A stretch of DNA of 64,000 bases from Quatrionicoccus australiensis (GTDB lineage: Bacteria > Pseudomonadota > Gammaproteobacteria > Burkholderiales > Rhodocyclaceae), in NCBI RefSeq assembly GCF_020510425.1, contig NZ_JAHBAH010000001.1:868001-932000 (forward strand). Direction: 5' to 3'. Made by a program: the position numbers and the translations under genes. Shown here one piece after another: positions 46,880-55,166 of the stretch. Under the pieces are notes generated by a model that saw nothing but the letters and a program-made list of their open reading frames with translations, did not search any database and was not told where the DNA came from. Positions within the stretch are counted from its first letter, which is position 1. Each line of letters starts with the position of its first letter.

Positions 46880-47512
46880 GTGAATAAAGCCCAAACCGAA
46901 ACCTTTTACGCCCGCCTCGCCGCCAGCAATCCGGCACCGACCACCGAGCTGCACTACAGCAGCCCGTTCCAGTTGCTGATTGCCGTCATCCTGTCGGCCC
47001 AGGCCACCGATGTCGGCGTCAACAAGGCGACGGCACGGCTCTTCCCGGTCGCACCGACGCCGGACAAGATGGCGGCGCTCGGTATCGAAGGCCTGACCGA
47101 GTACATCAAGACCATCGGGCTGTTCCGGACCAAGGCGAAGAACGTCATCAACACCTGCCACATCCTGCTCGAACAGCATGGCGGCGAGGTGCCGCAGGAA
47201 CGCGCCGCCCTCGAAGCCCTGCCCGGCGTCGGCCGCAAGACGGCCAATGTCGTGCTCAATACCGCCTTCGGCCAGCCGACGATTGCCGTCGACACGCACA
47301 TCTTCCGGCTCGGCAACCGCACCGGCCTCGCCCCCGGCAAGACCGTGCTCGATGTCGAACAGAAGCTGCTGCGCGTCACGCCCGAGCATTACAAGAAGGA
47401 CGCACATCACTGGCTGATCCTGCACGGCCGCTATGTCTGCAAGGCACGCAAACCGGAATGCGGCGTCTGCGTCGTCGCGGATCTGTGCCGCTTCAAGGGC
47501 AAGAGCGCATGA
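46880..47512 (+). CDS. nth: Endonuclease III
   Basis: The 210-residue glycosylase/AP lyase has the helix-hairpin-helix LPGVGRKTANVVLNT with the catalytic Lys, the catalytic Asp in VDTHIFRLGNR, and a C-terminal [4Fe-4S] loop CKARKPECGVCVVADLC (CX6CX2CX5C). It removes oxidised pyrimidines from DNA. The start is GTG. Its stop overlaps the ATG of the FIST gene. It is usually the last gene after rsxE in gammaproteobacteria; here three minus-strand genes separate it from rsx. Confidence 0.95.
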   Translation: MNKAQTETFYARLAASNPAPTTELHYSSPFQLLIAVILSAQATDVGVNKATARLFPVAPTPDKMAALGIEGLTEYIKTIGLFRTKAKNVINTCHILLEQHGGEVPQERAALEALPGVGRKTANVVLNTAFGQPTIAVDTHIFRLGNRTGLAPGKTVLDVEQKLLRVTPEHYKKDAHHWLILHGRYVCKARKPECGVCVVADLCRFKGKSA

Positions 47513-48528
47513 GAGCCGGCAGCGGCCTCGCCAGCGGCCCGCGCCCGACCCCCGAACTGGCGGCCGAAGCCGTGCAACTGGCACTGGCGGCGGCCGGCCT
47601 GGAACGGGCGGCCAGCGTCTGCCTGTTCCTGACCCGCGACTTCATTCGCCATGCCCAGCCAGCAGTACTCGCCGCCGCCCGCGCCGCCGGTTCGCTGCAG
47701 GTTTTCGGCTGCACGGCAAACGGCCTGTTTACCGAAAACGGCTGGCTGCTCGATCAGTCGGGTGCCGCCGCCCTGGTATTTGCCAATCCGGTGCCCGGCG
47801 GCGATGCCGATGTACCGCTCATTTCCTGCAGCGGCCAGGGCAGCCTGCACTTTGACTGGCAGACGGGCGCCCCGCGTGCCGGCCTGCTCGACAGCGCAGC
47901 GGCCGTCTGGTCACATGCCCGCGTCGCCGAAGACGGCCGCGCCGAGACCCGTCTCGCCGGCCTGCACAGCCACCTCGCCTTGTCCAGCGGACTGCGCCTG
48001 CTCAGCCAGCCGCACGCGGTCACCGCCAGCCGCGGCCTCGATCTCCGCCAGTTGGCCGGGCAGAATGCCGGCGACAGCCTGTTGCGCAGCTTGCCGGCCG
48101 AATTGCGCGAGCATCCGCCGCTGCACCAGATCGTCGCCCTGCGCCAGTCCGGCCAACCCGGCCTCGGCATTCTGGCGCTCAATGCCGATGCGTCGCTGAC
48201 CTTGACCGAGGCACTCGAGGAAGGCGAAAAAATCAGCTGGGCAATCCGTCAGCCGATGTCGGCCGAACAAGACATGCGGCAGGCGCTGGGCGCAGCGGTC
48301 GACGCCGGCTGCAAGCCCGATTTCGCACTGATGTTTTCCTGCATCGGCCGCGGTCCGCTGTTTTACGGCAACGACGACCGCGACCTCGTTGCCTTCCGCG
48401 AACAATTCCCCGGCACTCCGCTGCTTGGCGCTTACGGCAACGGGCAGATCGCCCCGGCCGACGGTGCCAATCGCCTGTTTCAGAACACCGCCGTCACCCT
48501 ACTTTTGGCAGATACCCATGCTGTTTAA
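47509..48528 (+). CDS. FIST-domain protein
   Basis: From ATG 47509 the protein is 339 residues with FIST-N (VFGCTANGLFTENGWLLDQSGAAALVF) and FIST-C (DFALMFSCIGRGPLFYGND, TPLLGAYGNGQIAP) regions. FIST domains are thought to sense small ligands such as amino acids; no catalytic site is known. There is no fused signalling domain. It overlaps nth by 4 bp and the DUF1841 gene by 11 bp. Confidence 0.85.
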   Translation: MRAGSGLASGPRPTPELAAEAVQLALAAAGLERAASVCLFLTRDFIRHAQPAVLAAARAAGSLQVFGCTANGLFTENGWLLDQSGAAALVFANPVPGGDADVPLISCSGQGSLHFDWQTGAPRAGLLDSAAAVWSHARVAEDGRAETRLAGLHSHLALSSGLRLLSQPHAVTASRGLDLRQLAGQNAGDSLLRSLPAELREHPPLHQIVALRQSGQPGLGILALNADASLTLTEALEEGEKISWAIRQPMSAEQDMRQALGAAVDAGCKPDFALMFSCIGRGPLFYGNDDRDLVAFREQFPGTPLLGAYGNGQIAPADGANRLFQNTAVTLLLADTHAV

Positions 48529-48952
48529 TCCCTCCCGCGAGCAAGTCCGCCGCTTTTTCTGCGATGCCTGGAAGAAGCATCAGGAACGCCTGCCACTGGT
48601 CGGCGCTGAAGTCGCCGCCGCCGATCTGGCCGTGCGCCACCCGGAATACCACGCCCTGCTCAACGATACAGATGGCGCGCTGGACAAGGAATGGACGCCG
48701 GAAGACGGCCAGATGAATCCCTTCCTGCATCTGTCGCTGCACCTCGCCATCCATGAACAGGTCAGCATTGATCAGCCGCCCGGCATCCGCGCCGCGTTCG
48801 AGGCCCTGCGCATTCGTCTCGATCCGCACGCCGCCGAACATGTGCTGCTCGAATGCCTGGGCGAAACCATCTGGCAGGCGCAGCGCCAGGGCGGGCAAAT
48901 GGATGCACTGGCCTACGTCGATGCGGTGCGCCGCAAATCGACGCCGTTTTAA
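48518..48952 (+). CDS. DUF1841 family protein
   Basis: The 144-residue soluble protein has the family features MLFNPSREQVRRFFCDAWKKH and LHLSLHLAIHEQVSIDQPPGIR, with several His that could bind metal. The function is unknown. In betaproteobacteria this family is often near nth, as here. It overlaps the FIST gene. Confidence 0.85.
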   Translation: MLFNPSREQVRRFFCDAWKKHQERLPLVGAEVAAADLAVRHPEYHALLNDTDGALDKEWTPEDGQMNPFLHLSLHLAIHEQVSIDQPPGIRAAFEALRIRLDPHAAEHVLLECLGETIWQAQRQGGQMDALAYVDAVRRKSTPF

Positions 48953-49005
48953 CGAGCATCGATACCTAGGCAGGCCCTTCGGTCGACCGCTGAAAAGGGG
49001 AGAAA

Positions 49006-49662
49006 ATGCAACGCCGCCAACTACTCAAGCGCCTGGCCATGCTGGCCGTTGCCGAACGGCTGGGCAGCCTGCGTGCTGCCTGGGCCGCCGGCACCTCCCC
49101 GGCTGCGCCCGGCCTGCAACGTTTCAGCGGCCAGGTTACGGTCAATGGTCAGCCGGCCAAGGCCGGCATGCCGATCAAGCCCGGCGACACGATCAGCACC
49201 GGGCCCGGCAGCGAAGCCATCTATGTCATCGGCAAGGATGCCTACCTGCAGCGCGACCGCTCGGTGGTCAGCATCAGCGGTGATCTGCTCAAAGCCGGCC
49301 TGCGCGTGATTACCGGCAAGTTGCTGGCAGTTTTCGGCAAGGGCGACAAGCGCATCGAAACCGCTACCGCGACCATCGGCATTCGCGGCACCGGCTGCTA
49401 TATCGAGAGCGCACCCGACAAGGTGTATTTCTGCCTGTGCTACGGCAAGGCGGAAGTTGCTTCGCTACGCGACCCGGCACACAGCGAAAGCATCGAAACC
49501 CGCTACCACGACCACCCGGTTTATCTGCATGCCGATGGCAGCCAGATGATGGTGCCGGCAGCCGTGATCAATCACACCGACAACGAACTCTACCTGCTGG
49601 AAAGCCTGGTTGGCCGGGTCCCGCCCTTCTACGGCAAAGCCCAGCCCTACTCCCAGGCTTAA
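49006..49662 (+). CDS. FecR-domain protein with Tat-like signal
   Basis: The 218-residue protein begins MQRRQLLKRLAMLAVAERLG, a twin-arginine-like signal (RRQLLK). A FecR-type beta domain follows (GQVTVNGQPAKAGMPIKPGDTISTGPGSEAIYV, ETATATIGIRGTGCYIE). FecR-like folds act as periplasmic sensors for anti-sigma systems, but there is no sigma factor or anti-sigma gene nearby. Two Cys in YFCLCYG might bind a cofactor needing Tat export. GGGGAG lies just before the ATG. Its stop overlaps the convergent ODP gene. Confidence 0.78.
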   Translation: MQRRQLLKRLAMLAVAERLGSLRAAWAAGTSPAAPGLQRFSGQVTVNGQPAKAGMPIKPGDTISTGPGSEAIYVIGKDAYLQRDRSVVSISGDLLKAGLRVITGKLLAVFGKGDKRIETATATIGIRGTGCYIESAPDKVYFCLCYGKAEVASLRDPAHSESIETRYHDHPVYLHADGSQMMVPAAVINHTDNELYLLESLVGRVPPFYGKAQPYSQA

Positions 49663-50432
49663 GCGGGAATCGTGTAGTTGTTCTGGGTCATCAGGTCGAC
49701 GCCGCATTCCAGCGTCTCGACCCAAGTGATGAAATCATTCACTGCATTCTTGCCGACAAAACGCGAGCCGTGCTGCGGCACGATCTGCTCGATGTCGAGC
49801 TGACGCACCATGTTGCCCCAGAAGCGGCCTATCTTGCGCGACACGATGTAGCGCCGGTGAAAGCCTTCCATGTACTTGATGTGGCTGTCGAAATCGGTCA
49901 CTGGCTGGGCAGCCTGCTCATGCGGCACGAGCGAGGCACCGAGGTCACCCGAGAAGAGAATCCTGGAGACCGGATCGTAGAACTGGAAATTGCCTTCGGC
50001 GTGCAGGAAGTGCGCCGGCAGGGCAATGATCTGGCACTGGCCGAGCGGAATCCGGACCCCCTGGTCGGGAATGCCGACGATACGGTCGGAAACATCCTTG
50101 CCGGTCGTGAAGTGCGGCACGAAACGTGTCCACAGGCTGGAGATCAATACCTTGCAGTGCGAGGCGACAAACCACTTGTTCACCGAGGCAATGATGTCCG
50201 GATCCGGATGCGAGGCGAGGATGTAGTCGAGATCCTTGGACGAAAAATACTGCTGCATGTCCATCAGCAAGCCGCCGTAGGTCATGTTGCCGCCCGGATC
50301 GATCAGCGCGCCATGGCCGTGGTCGGCGATCAGGAACTGATTGCACTGGACGGCACCGGCGGCCGAGTCATCGACCAGATCGTAAAACGCATGCACGATG
50401 TGCTTGCCATCGTTGAACAACTCGACTGCCAT
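49659..50432 (-). CDS. ODP-type MBL-fold di-iron protein
   Basis: From ATG 50432 the protein is 257 residues with a metallo-beta-lactamase fold: NQFLIADHGHGALIDPGG, the metal motif SHPDPDI, LPAHFLHAEGNFQFYDP, LFSGDLGAS and VPQHGSRF. The layout matches oxygen-binding di-iron proteins related to flavodiiron enzymes but without the flavodoxin domain. It may bind or sense oxygen in the cytoplasm. The nearby FecR-domain gene is convergent, so a shared role is not implied by transcription. Confidence 0.82.
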   Translation of the reverse strand: MAVELFNDGKHIVHAFYDLVDDSAAGAVQCNQFLIADHGHGALIDPGGNMTYGGLLMDMQQYFSSKDLDYILASHPDPDIIASVNKWFVASHCKVLISSLWTRFVPHFTTGKDVSDRIVGIPDQGVRIPLGQCQIIALPAHFLHAEGNFQFYDPVSRILFSGDLGASLVPHEQAAQPVTDFDSHIKYMEGFHRRYIVSRKIGRFWGNMVRQLDIEQIVPQHGSRFVGKNAVNDFITWVETLECGVDLMTQNNYTIPA

Positions 50433-50508
50433 AAAGCCCCCTTTTTGCAAGGTGGCATTATCGCCATACTGTTACCGTTTGACTACTGTATGCGCCGCAT
50501 TCTTGTAA

Positions 50509-52293
50509 CTAAGTGTCATCGGCCGGCGGCGCGACCTTGATGATTTCTTCCAGCGAGGTGATGCCCTGCGCCACCTTCAGCGCCCCGGAAATACGCAAGG
50601 GCCGCATACCTTCGCGATAAGCCTGTTCACGCACCTTGGCGATTTCCATCCCGGGCTTGATCATGCGCCGCACTTCCTGCGAATTAAGCAGGATTTCATA
50701 GAGCCCGACCCGACCGCTATAGCCGGTCATCCGGCACTCGAGACAACCGACCGGCTGATGGATATGGGTCGGCTCGGCCGATTTCCACGGCGCCACCAGA
50801 CCGCGCCAGGCGGTGCGCTGCTCGTCGCTGAGCGGCACCTGCTTCTTGCAGTGCGGACAGAGCGTGCGCACCAGGCGCTGCGCCATGACACCGAGCAGGG
50901 TCGAGTTGATCAGGTAGGGCGGCACCCCGAGATCGAGCAGTCGGGTGATTGCCGAGGGCGCATCGTTGGTGTGCAGCGTCGACAGCACGAGGTGACCGGT
51001 CAACGCCGCCTGGATGGCCATTTCCGCCGTTTCCAGATCGCGGATTTCACCGATCATGACAATGTCCGGATCCTGCCGCATCAGCGCCCGCACACCGTCG
51101 GCAAAGCCGAGCTCGATGCCGTGATTGACCTGCATCTGGTTGAAGGCGCCCTCGATCATTTCGATCGGGTCCTCGATCGTGCACACGTTCACTTCCGGCG
51201 TCGCCAGTTGCTTGAGGGTCGTGTACAGCGTCGTCGTCTTGCCCGAACCGGTCGGGCCGGTGACCAGGATGATGCCGTTCGGTGCCGCCGTCATCTGCTT
51301 CCAGCGCGCCTGGTCCTCCTCCGAGAAACCGAGCGAGCGGAAATCGCGGACCAGCACTTCCGGGTCGAAAATGCGCATCACCAGCTTTTCGCCAAAGGCG
51401 GTGGGCAGCGTGGACAAACGCAATTCGACCTCCTGGCCGGACGGCGTGCGCGTCTTGACGCGACCGTCCTGCGGCCGGCGCTTCTCGATCACGTCCATGC
51501 GGCCGAGCAGCTTGATGCGGCTGGTCATCGCATTCATGACCGTCATCGGGATCTGGTACACCTGCTGCAGCACGCCGTCGATGCGGAAACGGACGATGCC
51601 GATGTCGCGCCGCGGCTCGATGTGAATGTCGGAAGCGCGCTGATCGAAGGCGTACTGCCACAGCCAGTCGACGATATGCACGATGTGCTGGTCGTTGGCG
51701 TCGTACTGGCGGTTGCCCTTGCCGAGCTCGACCAGTTGCTCAAAACTCGACAGTCCGGAAGTGATCTCGCCCTTGGCGGCGGCCTTCTTGACCGACTTGG
51801 CAAGACTGAAAAACTCGACCAGATAGCGCGAGATGTCTTCCGGATTCGCCATGACGCGGCGGATTTCCTTGCGCAGGATGGGCTTGAGCTCCTCGATCCA
51901 TTCCTTGACGAAAGGCTCGGCGGTGGCGACAACGATTTCGCGCGTCGTCACCTGTACCGGCAGGATGCCGAAGCGCGCCGCATAGGCGCTCGACATCACT
52001 TCGGCGACGCCGGTGAAGTCGATTTTGAGCGGATCGATATGCAGGTAATCCAGGCCGCAGCGCCCGGCCAGCCATTCGGTCAGCACTTCCAGCGAAAGCA
52101 GGCGTGGCTCCTTGCGGCTGCGCCATTTCTGGTCGGCAATGACGACCAGCGGATGGACGCGGGCGCCATGCAGGCGGCGCTCGACCTTCAGCGCCTCGGC
52201 CGGCCCCGCCTCGACCAGACCATCCATCACCATCAGGTCGAGCACCTCGGAGAGGGTCAGACGATGCTCGTGGGCAAATGCAGTTGTATTCAT
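50509..52293 (-). CDS. GspE/PilB-family secretion ATPase, solitary
   Basis: From ATG 52293 the protein is 594 residues. It has an N-terminal GspE-N-like region and the ATPase core with Walker A GPTGSGKTTTLYT, Asp box TIEDPIE, Walker B DIVMIGEIRD, the His box STLHTND and a zinc motif (CPHC and CLEC). It belongs to the type II secretion/type IV pilus extension ATPases. No gspD/F or pilC/M-Q genes are adjacent, so its machine is elsewhere. It diverges from the cysteine-repeat gene. Confidence 0.9.
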   Translation of the reverse strand: MNTTAFAHEHRLTLSEVLDLMVMDGLVEAGPAEALKVERRLHGARVHPLVVIADQKWRSRKEPRLLSLEVLTEWLAGRCGLDYLHIDPLKIDFTGVAEVMSSAYAARFGILPVQVTTREIVVATAEPFVKEWIEELKPILRKEIRRVMANPEDISRYLVEFFSLAKSVKKAAAKGEITSGLSSFEQLVELGKGNRQYDANDQHIVHIVDWLWQYAFDQRASDIHIEPRRDIGIVRFRIDGVLQQVYQIPMTVMNAMTSRIKLLGRMDVIEKRRPQDGRVKTRTPSGQEVELRLSTLPTAFGEKLVMRIFDPEVLVRDFRSLGFSEEDQARWKQMTAAPNGIILVTGPTGSGKTTTLYTTLKQLATPEVNVCTIEDPIEMIEGAFNQMQVNHGIELGFADGVRALMRQDPDIVMIGEIRDLETAEMAIQAALTGHLVLSTLHTNDAPSAITRLLDLGVPPYLINSTLLGVMAQRLVRTLCPHCKKQVPLSDEQRTAWRGLVAPWKSAEPTHIHQPVGCLECRMTGYSGRVGLYEILLNSQEVRRMIKPGMEIAKVREQAYREGMRPLRISGALKVAQGITSLEEIIKVAPPADDT

Positions 52294-52428
52294 GGCGGGC
52301 AATATAGCGCGACTCGTAAAGCTTTGTAAGCGAGCCGCGATCTGTTTGCATTCATTTACAAGCCGGCCGAACCGGCCGATGCCGCATGCCTACAATCAAG
52401 CCATCACCACCGCACAAGGAGTCGCACC

Positions 52429-52980
52429 ATGAAAACCCGTCTGTTCGTGATCGCCAGTTCGCTGATCGCCACCTTGCTCGCCATGCCCGCCATCGCCCAA
52501 TCGACGCCAGCTCCGGCCGCTCCCGAAAACAGCATCTCCGCTGCGCCGGCCGGTCCCGGCATGATGGGCCAGGGCGCCCGCCAGAACCGGGCACGACCAG
52601 CGCGCGACTGTCAGCAATCGCCCAATCCGGGCGCCTGCAATGCCCAGCGCGAAGCCCGCAGCAAGGCCATGGAAGCCTGCAAGGACAGCGTCGGCCCGCA
52701 ACGCCGCACCTGCATGCAGGAACAGCGGGCGAACTTCGACTGCAGCAAGAGTGCCAACCCGCAGCAATGCGAAGCCCACAAGGCTGCTACCAAGGCCTGT
52801 CAGGGCCAGAGCGGCCCGGCCGCACGGCAATGCATGCAGGAAAAGATGCCACCGGTCGACTGCAGCAAGTCGCCCAATCCGCAACGTTGCGAACAACACC
52901 AGAAAGCGCGCGAAGTCTGCAAGGACAAGCTCGGCCCCGACCACAAGAGCTGTCTGCGCGAACAATTCAAGCCGAAATAA
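52429..52980 (+). CDS. Secreted protein with three tandem cysteine repeats
   Basis: The 183-residue protein has a signal peptide (LFVIASSLIATLLAMPAIAQ) with AGGAG seven bases before the ATG. After a low-complexity Pro/Ala stretch come three repeats starting at residues about 60, 104 and 144. Each has the pattern DCxxSxNPxxC, then nine (13 in the first) residues, C, ten residues with a central GP, and C. That gives 12 Cys, an even number suited to disulfides or metal binding in the periplasm. I do not recognise a named family. Confidence 0.8.
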   Translation: MKTRLFVIASSLIATLLAMPAIAQSTPAPAAPENSISAAPAGPGMMGQGARQNRARPARDCQQSPNPGACNAQREARSKAMEACKDSVGPQRRTCMQEQRANFDCSKSANPQQCEAHKAATKACQGQSGPAARQCMQEKMPPVDCSKSPNPQRCEQHQKAREVCKDKLGPDHKSCLREQFKPK

Positions 52981-53005
52981 GCGCGCCGCTTGCGGCAAGA
53001 CAATT

Positions 53006-53043
53006 TGGCCTGTTCCGGACGGTCGACCGTCCGGAACAGGCCA
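53006..53043. repeat. 38-bp perfect palindrome between convergent genes
   Basis: Two 19-base arms meet at GGTCGACC (arm TGGCCTGTTCCGGACGGTC and its exact complement). It fills the gap between the cysteine-repeat gene and the convergent DUF3820 gene. It would form a very stable hairpin for both transcripts, probably a bidirectional terminator, though the T runs are weak. Confidence 0.8.
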
Positions 53044-53046
53044 TTT

Positions 53047-53268
53047 TCATTCGCGTCGTTTGCTACGCAGCGGCGTCAGCAGGTAGGACAAGCCGTTGTG
53101 GTCGATTTCCTGCATCAGCGCCAGCAGGCGACCGATTTCACCGGGCGGGAAGCCTTCGCGCGCGAACCAGTTGAGATAGTTGCCGGGCAGGTCGGCGATC
53201 AGCTTGCCGGCATGCTTGCCGAAAGGCATCGTGCGCGTCACCAGCAGGAGCAGGTCTTCGGGTTGCAT
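53047..53268 (-). CDS. DUF3820 family small protein
   Basis: The 73-residue protein (MQPEDLLLLVTRTMPFGKHAGK, then DLPGNYLNWFAREGFPPGEIGRLL) matches the DUF3820 family of short proteins of unknown function. The conserved MPFGKHAGK and DLPxxYLxWF motifs resemble a segment found next to some nucleases. It was chosen from ATG 53268 within a much longer frame whose upstream part is a shadow of the TauE gene. Confidence 0.8.
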   Translation of the reverse strand: MQPEDLLLLVTRTMPFGKHAGKLIADLPGNYLNWFAREGFPPGEIGRLLALMQEIDHNGLSYLLTPLRSKRRE

Positions 53269-53318
53269 GGCAAGGCTGGTAAAAGGAAGCGGGCCGCCAT
53301 TGTGCCAAAAAGTACGGC

Positions 53319-54071
53319 TCAGCCGTGTACGATCATCCAGCCGCCGGTCGCCAGCAACATCAGCGAGAATGCCGCCCGCAACTTGCGCTCGGGCAGGCGA
53401 TGCGCCAGGCGCACGCCCGGCGACACGGTCAGCGCCCCGCCGAGCGCCAGCAGGATGCCGGTTTGCCAATCGACCAGGCCGGCCTGCGAAAATGTAAGCA
53501 AGGCCACCGCCGAACTCGGCATGACCAGTGCCAGCGCATAGCCCTGGGCGAGCGCCTGGCTCTGACGGAAAAAACCGACCAGGATGGGCGGCACGATCAT
53601 GCCGCCGCCGATGCTGATCAAGCCCTGGCAGGAACCGCCGATCAGGCCGACCAGCGGAATCAGCTTTTCGGGCAGCGCCAGTTGCCAGCGACCGCGCCCG
53701 GCCCGCATCTGCCACAGGCTGTGCAGCGCCAGCCAAAGCAGAAAGGCACCGAAGTAGCGGCGCAACTGGGCGGAAGCGAGATTGCTGGCGTAATGCGCGA
53801 GCAGCGCCGTCGCCGTCACCGCGCACATGACCAGCAGGGCAGTGCGCAGGCGCGGCAGGGGCTGGCGCTGGCTGTAACGCCATAGCGCAATGGCCAGGTT
53901 GGGCACCATCATGACCAGCGCCGTCCCTTGTGCCAGCTTCTGGTCCATGCCGAAGAGGCCGGTCAGCACGGGAATGGCGATAATGCCGCCGCCGATGCCG
54001 AAAACACCGCCGGCAAAGCCGAGTGCGGCACCAAGCACGACAGGAATGAGAAAGGCCAGTACGAGGCTCAT
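53319..54071 (-). CDS. TauE/SafE-family anion exporter
   Basis: From ATG 54071 the protein is 250 residues with about eight membrane helices. The family repeats GFAGGVFGIGGGIIAIPVL and GLIGGSCQGLISIGGGMIVPPIL are present. These proteins move sulfite, sulfoacetate or related organosulfur anions across the inner membrane. It diverges from a LysR gene, its probable regulator. Confidence 0.88.
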   Translation of the reverse strand: MSLVLAFLIPVVLGAALGFAGGVFGIGGGIIAIPVLTGLFGMDQKLAQGTALVMMVPNLAIALWRYSQRQPLPRLRTALLVMCAVTATALLAHYASNLASAQLRRYFGAFLLWLALHSLWQMRAGRGRWQLALPEKLIPLVGLIGGSCQGLISIGGGMIVPPILVGFFRQSQALAQGYALALVMPSSAVALLTFSQAGLVDWQTGILLALGGALTVSPGVRLAHRLPERKLRAAFSLMLLATGGWMIVHG

Positions 54072-54148
54072 GGTCCAACCAGAAATCAATGAGCAGCCAT
54101 CTTACTGCTTTGAAAAAAACAACAAATGGCGCCAGATTGAATTTATTC

Positions 54149-54163
54149 TTGCGTTAAACACAA
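54149..54163. promoter_or_regulatory. Candidate LysR box
   Basis: TTG-N9-CAA (T-N11-A) lies in the AT-rich gap between the divergent TauE/SafE and LysR genes, 13 bases before the LysR ATG. Position and form suit an autoregulatory LysR site. It is a short motif that can occur by chance. Confidence 0.4.
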
Positions 54164-54175
54164 CAATCAAAAGCC

Positions 54176-55099
54176 ATGTCCGACGACCTCGCCTTCTTTC
54201 CCCTCCTCGTTCAGCACGGTAGCCTGGCGCGTACCGCCCGCGAACTCGGCTTGAGCCCGGCCGCCGTCAGCCGCCGCCTGAGTCAGCTCGAGCAGCGCCT
54301 CGGCGTGCGCCTGCTGGCGCGCACGACGCGGCGCATGAGCCTGACGCCGGAAGGCGAGCTTTATCTGAGCGAGAGCCGGCGCATCCTCGGCGAAATCGAA
54401 ACCCTGGAACAGGCGCTCAGCCTGACCCGGGCCGAGCCGCGCGGCCTGCTGCGCATCCACGCCACCTTCGGTTTCGGCCGCCGCCAACTGGGGCCGGCCG
54501 TATCAGAATTCGCCCGCCGCCACCCGGCGATCGATATCCAGTTGCTGCTCACCGACCAGCCGATGATACCCGGCGACCAGAATTACGACATCGCCATCCG
54601 CTTTGGCGAACCGCCCGATGCGCGCCTGCTCGCCCGCAAGCTCGCCACCAACCATCGCGTCCTCTGCGCCGCGCCGTCCTACCTGGCACAGCGCAGTTTG
54701 CCGGCCAGCCCGGAGGATCTGGCCGGCCACGACTGCATCGTCATCCGCGAGGGCGATGCTGCCTTCGGCACCTGGACGCTGTGCGCCGGCAAGCAGTGCC
54801 GCAAGGTCAAGGTACGTGGCAAATTCAGCACCAACCACGGCGAGGTAGCCGCCGACTGGGCGCTGGCCGGCCATGGCATCCTGCTGCGCTCGCTCTGGGA
54901 CATTGCCGGCGACCTGCGCGACGGCCGCCTGATCCGCGTCCTGCCCGAATGGTCGGGCAGCCCGGCCGACATCTACGCGCTCTACCCGCAGCGCCTGCAC
55001 CTGTCGGCGAAGGTGCGGGTTTTCCTCGATTTTCTCGATGTGCATTTCGCTGCCTACCGCAATCCGCCGGACAATGCCGCAGCAGCGGCCTGGCAATGA
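54176..55099 (+). CDS. LysR-family transcriptional regulator
   Basis: The 307-residue protein has a winged helix-turn-helix at the N-terminus (GSLARTARELGLSPAAVSRRLSQLEQRLGVRLLARTTRRMSLTPEG) and a PBP-like effector domain. The branch (YDIAIRFGEPPDARLLARKL, LCAAPSYLAQR) is the one related to DsdC/AaeR-like regulators with unknown effectors. It probably controls the divergent TauE/SafE gene. Confidence 0.9.
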   Translation: MSDDLAFFPLLVQHGSLARTARELGLSPAAVSRRLSQLEQRLGVRLLARTTRRMSLTPEGELYLSESRRILGEIETLEQALSLTRAEPRGLLRIHATFGFGRRQLGPAVSEFARRHPAIDIQLLLTDQPMIPGDQNYDIAIRFGEPPDARLLARKLATNHRVLCAAPSYLAQRSLPASPEDLAGHDCIVIREGDAAFGTWTLCAGKQCRKVKVRGKFSTNHGEVAADWALAGHGILLRSLWDIAGDLRDGRLIRVLPEWSGSPADIYALYPQRLHLSAKVRVFLDFLDVHFAAYRNPPDNAAAAAWQ

Positions 55100-55166
55100 G
55101 GCCGATAACAGACAATTGTCACGACTTCGGCGTATGGTTTGCCTCTTCGATGCCCAAGCCGAAGCC

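Noticed and set aside
52606..52980. Regular repeats that might look like a CRISPR array
   Set aside because: They are in-frame protein repeats encoding Cys motifs, with no identical direct repeats or spacers.
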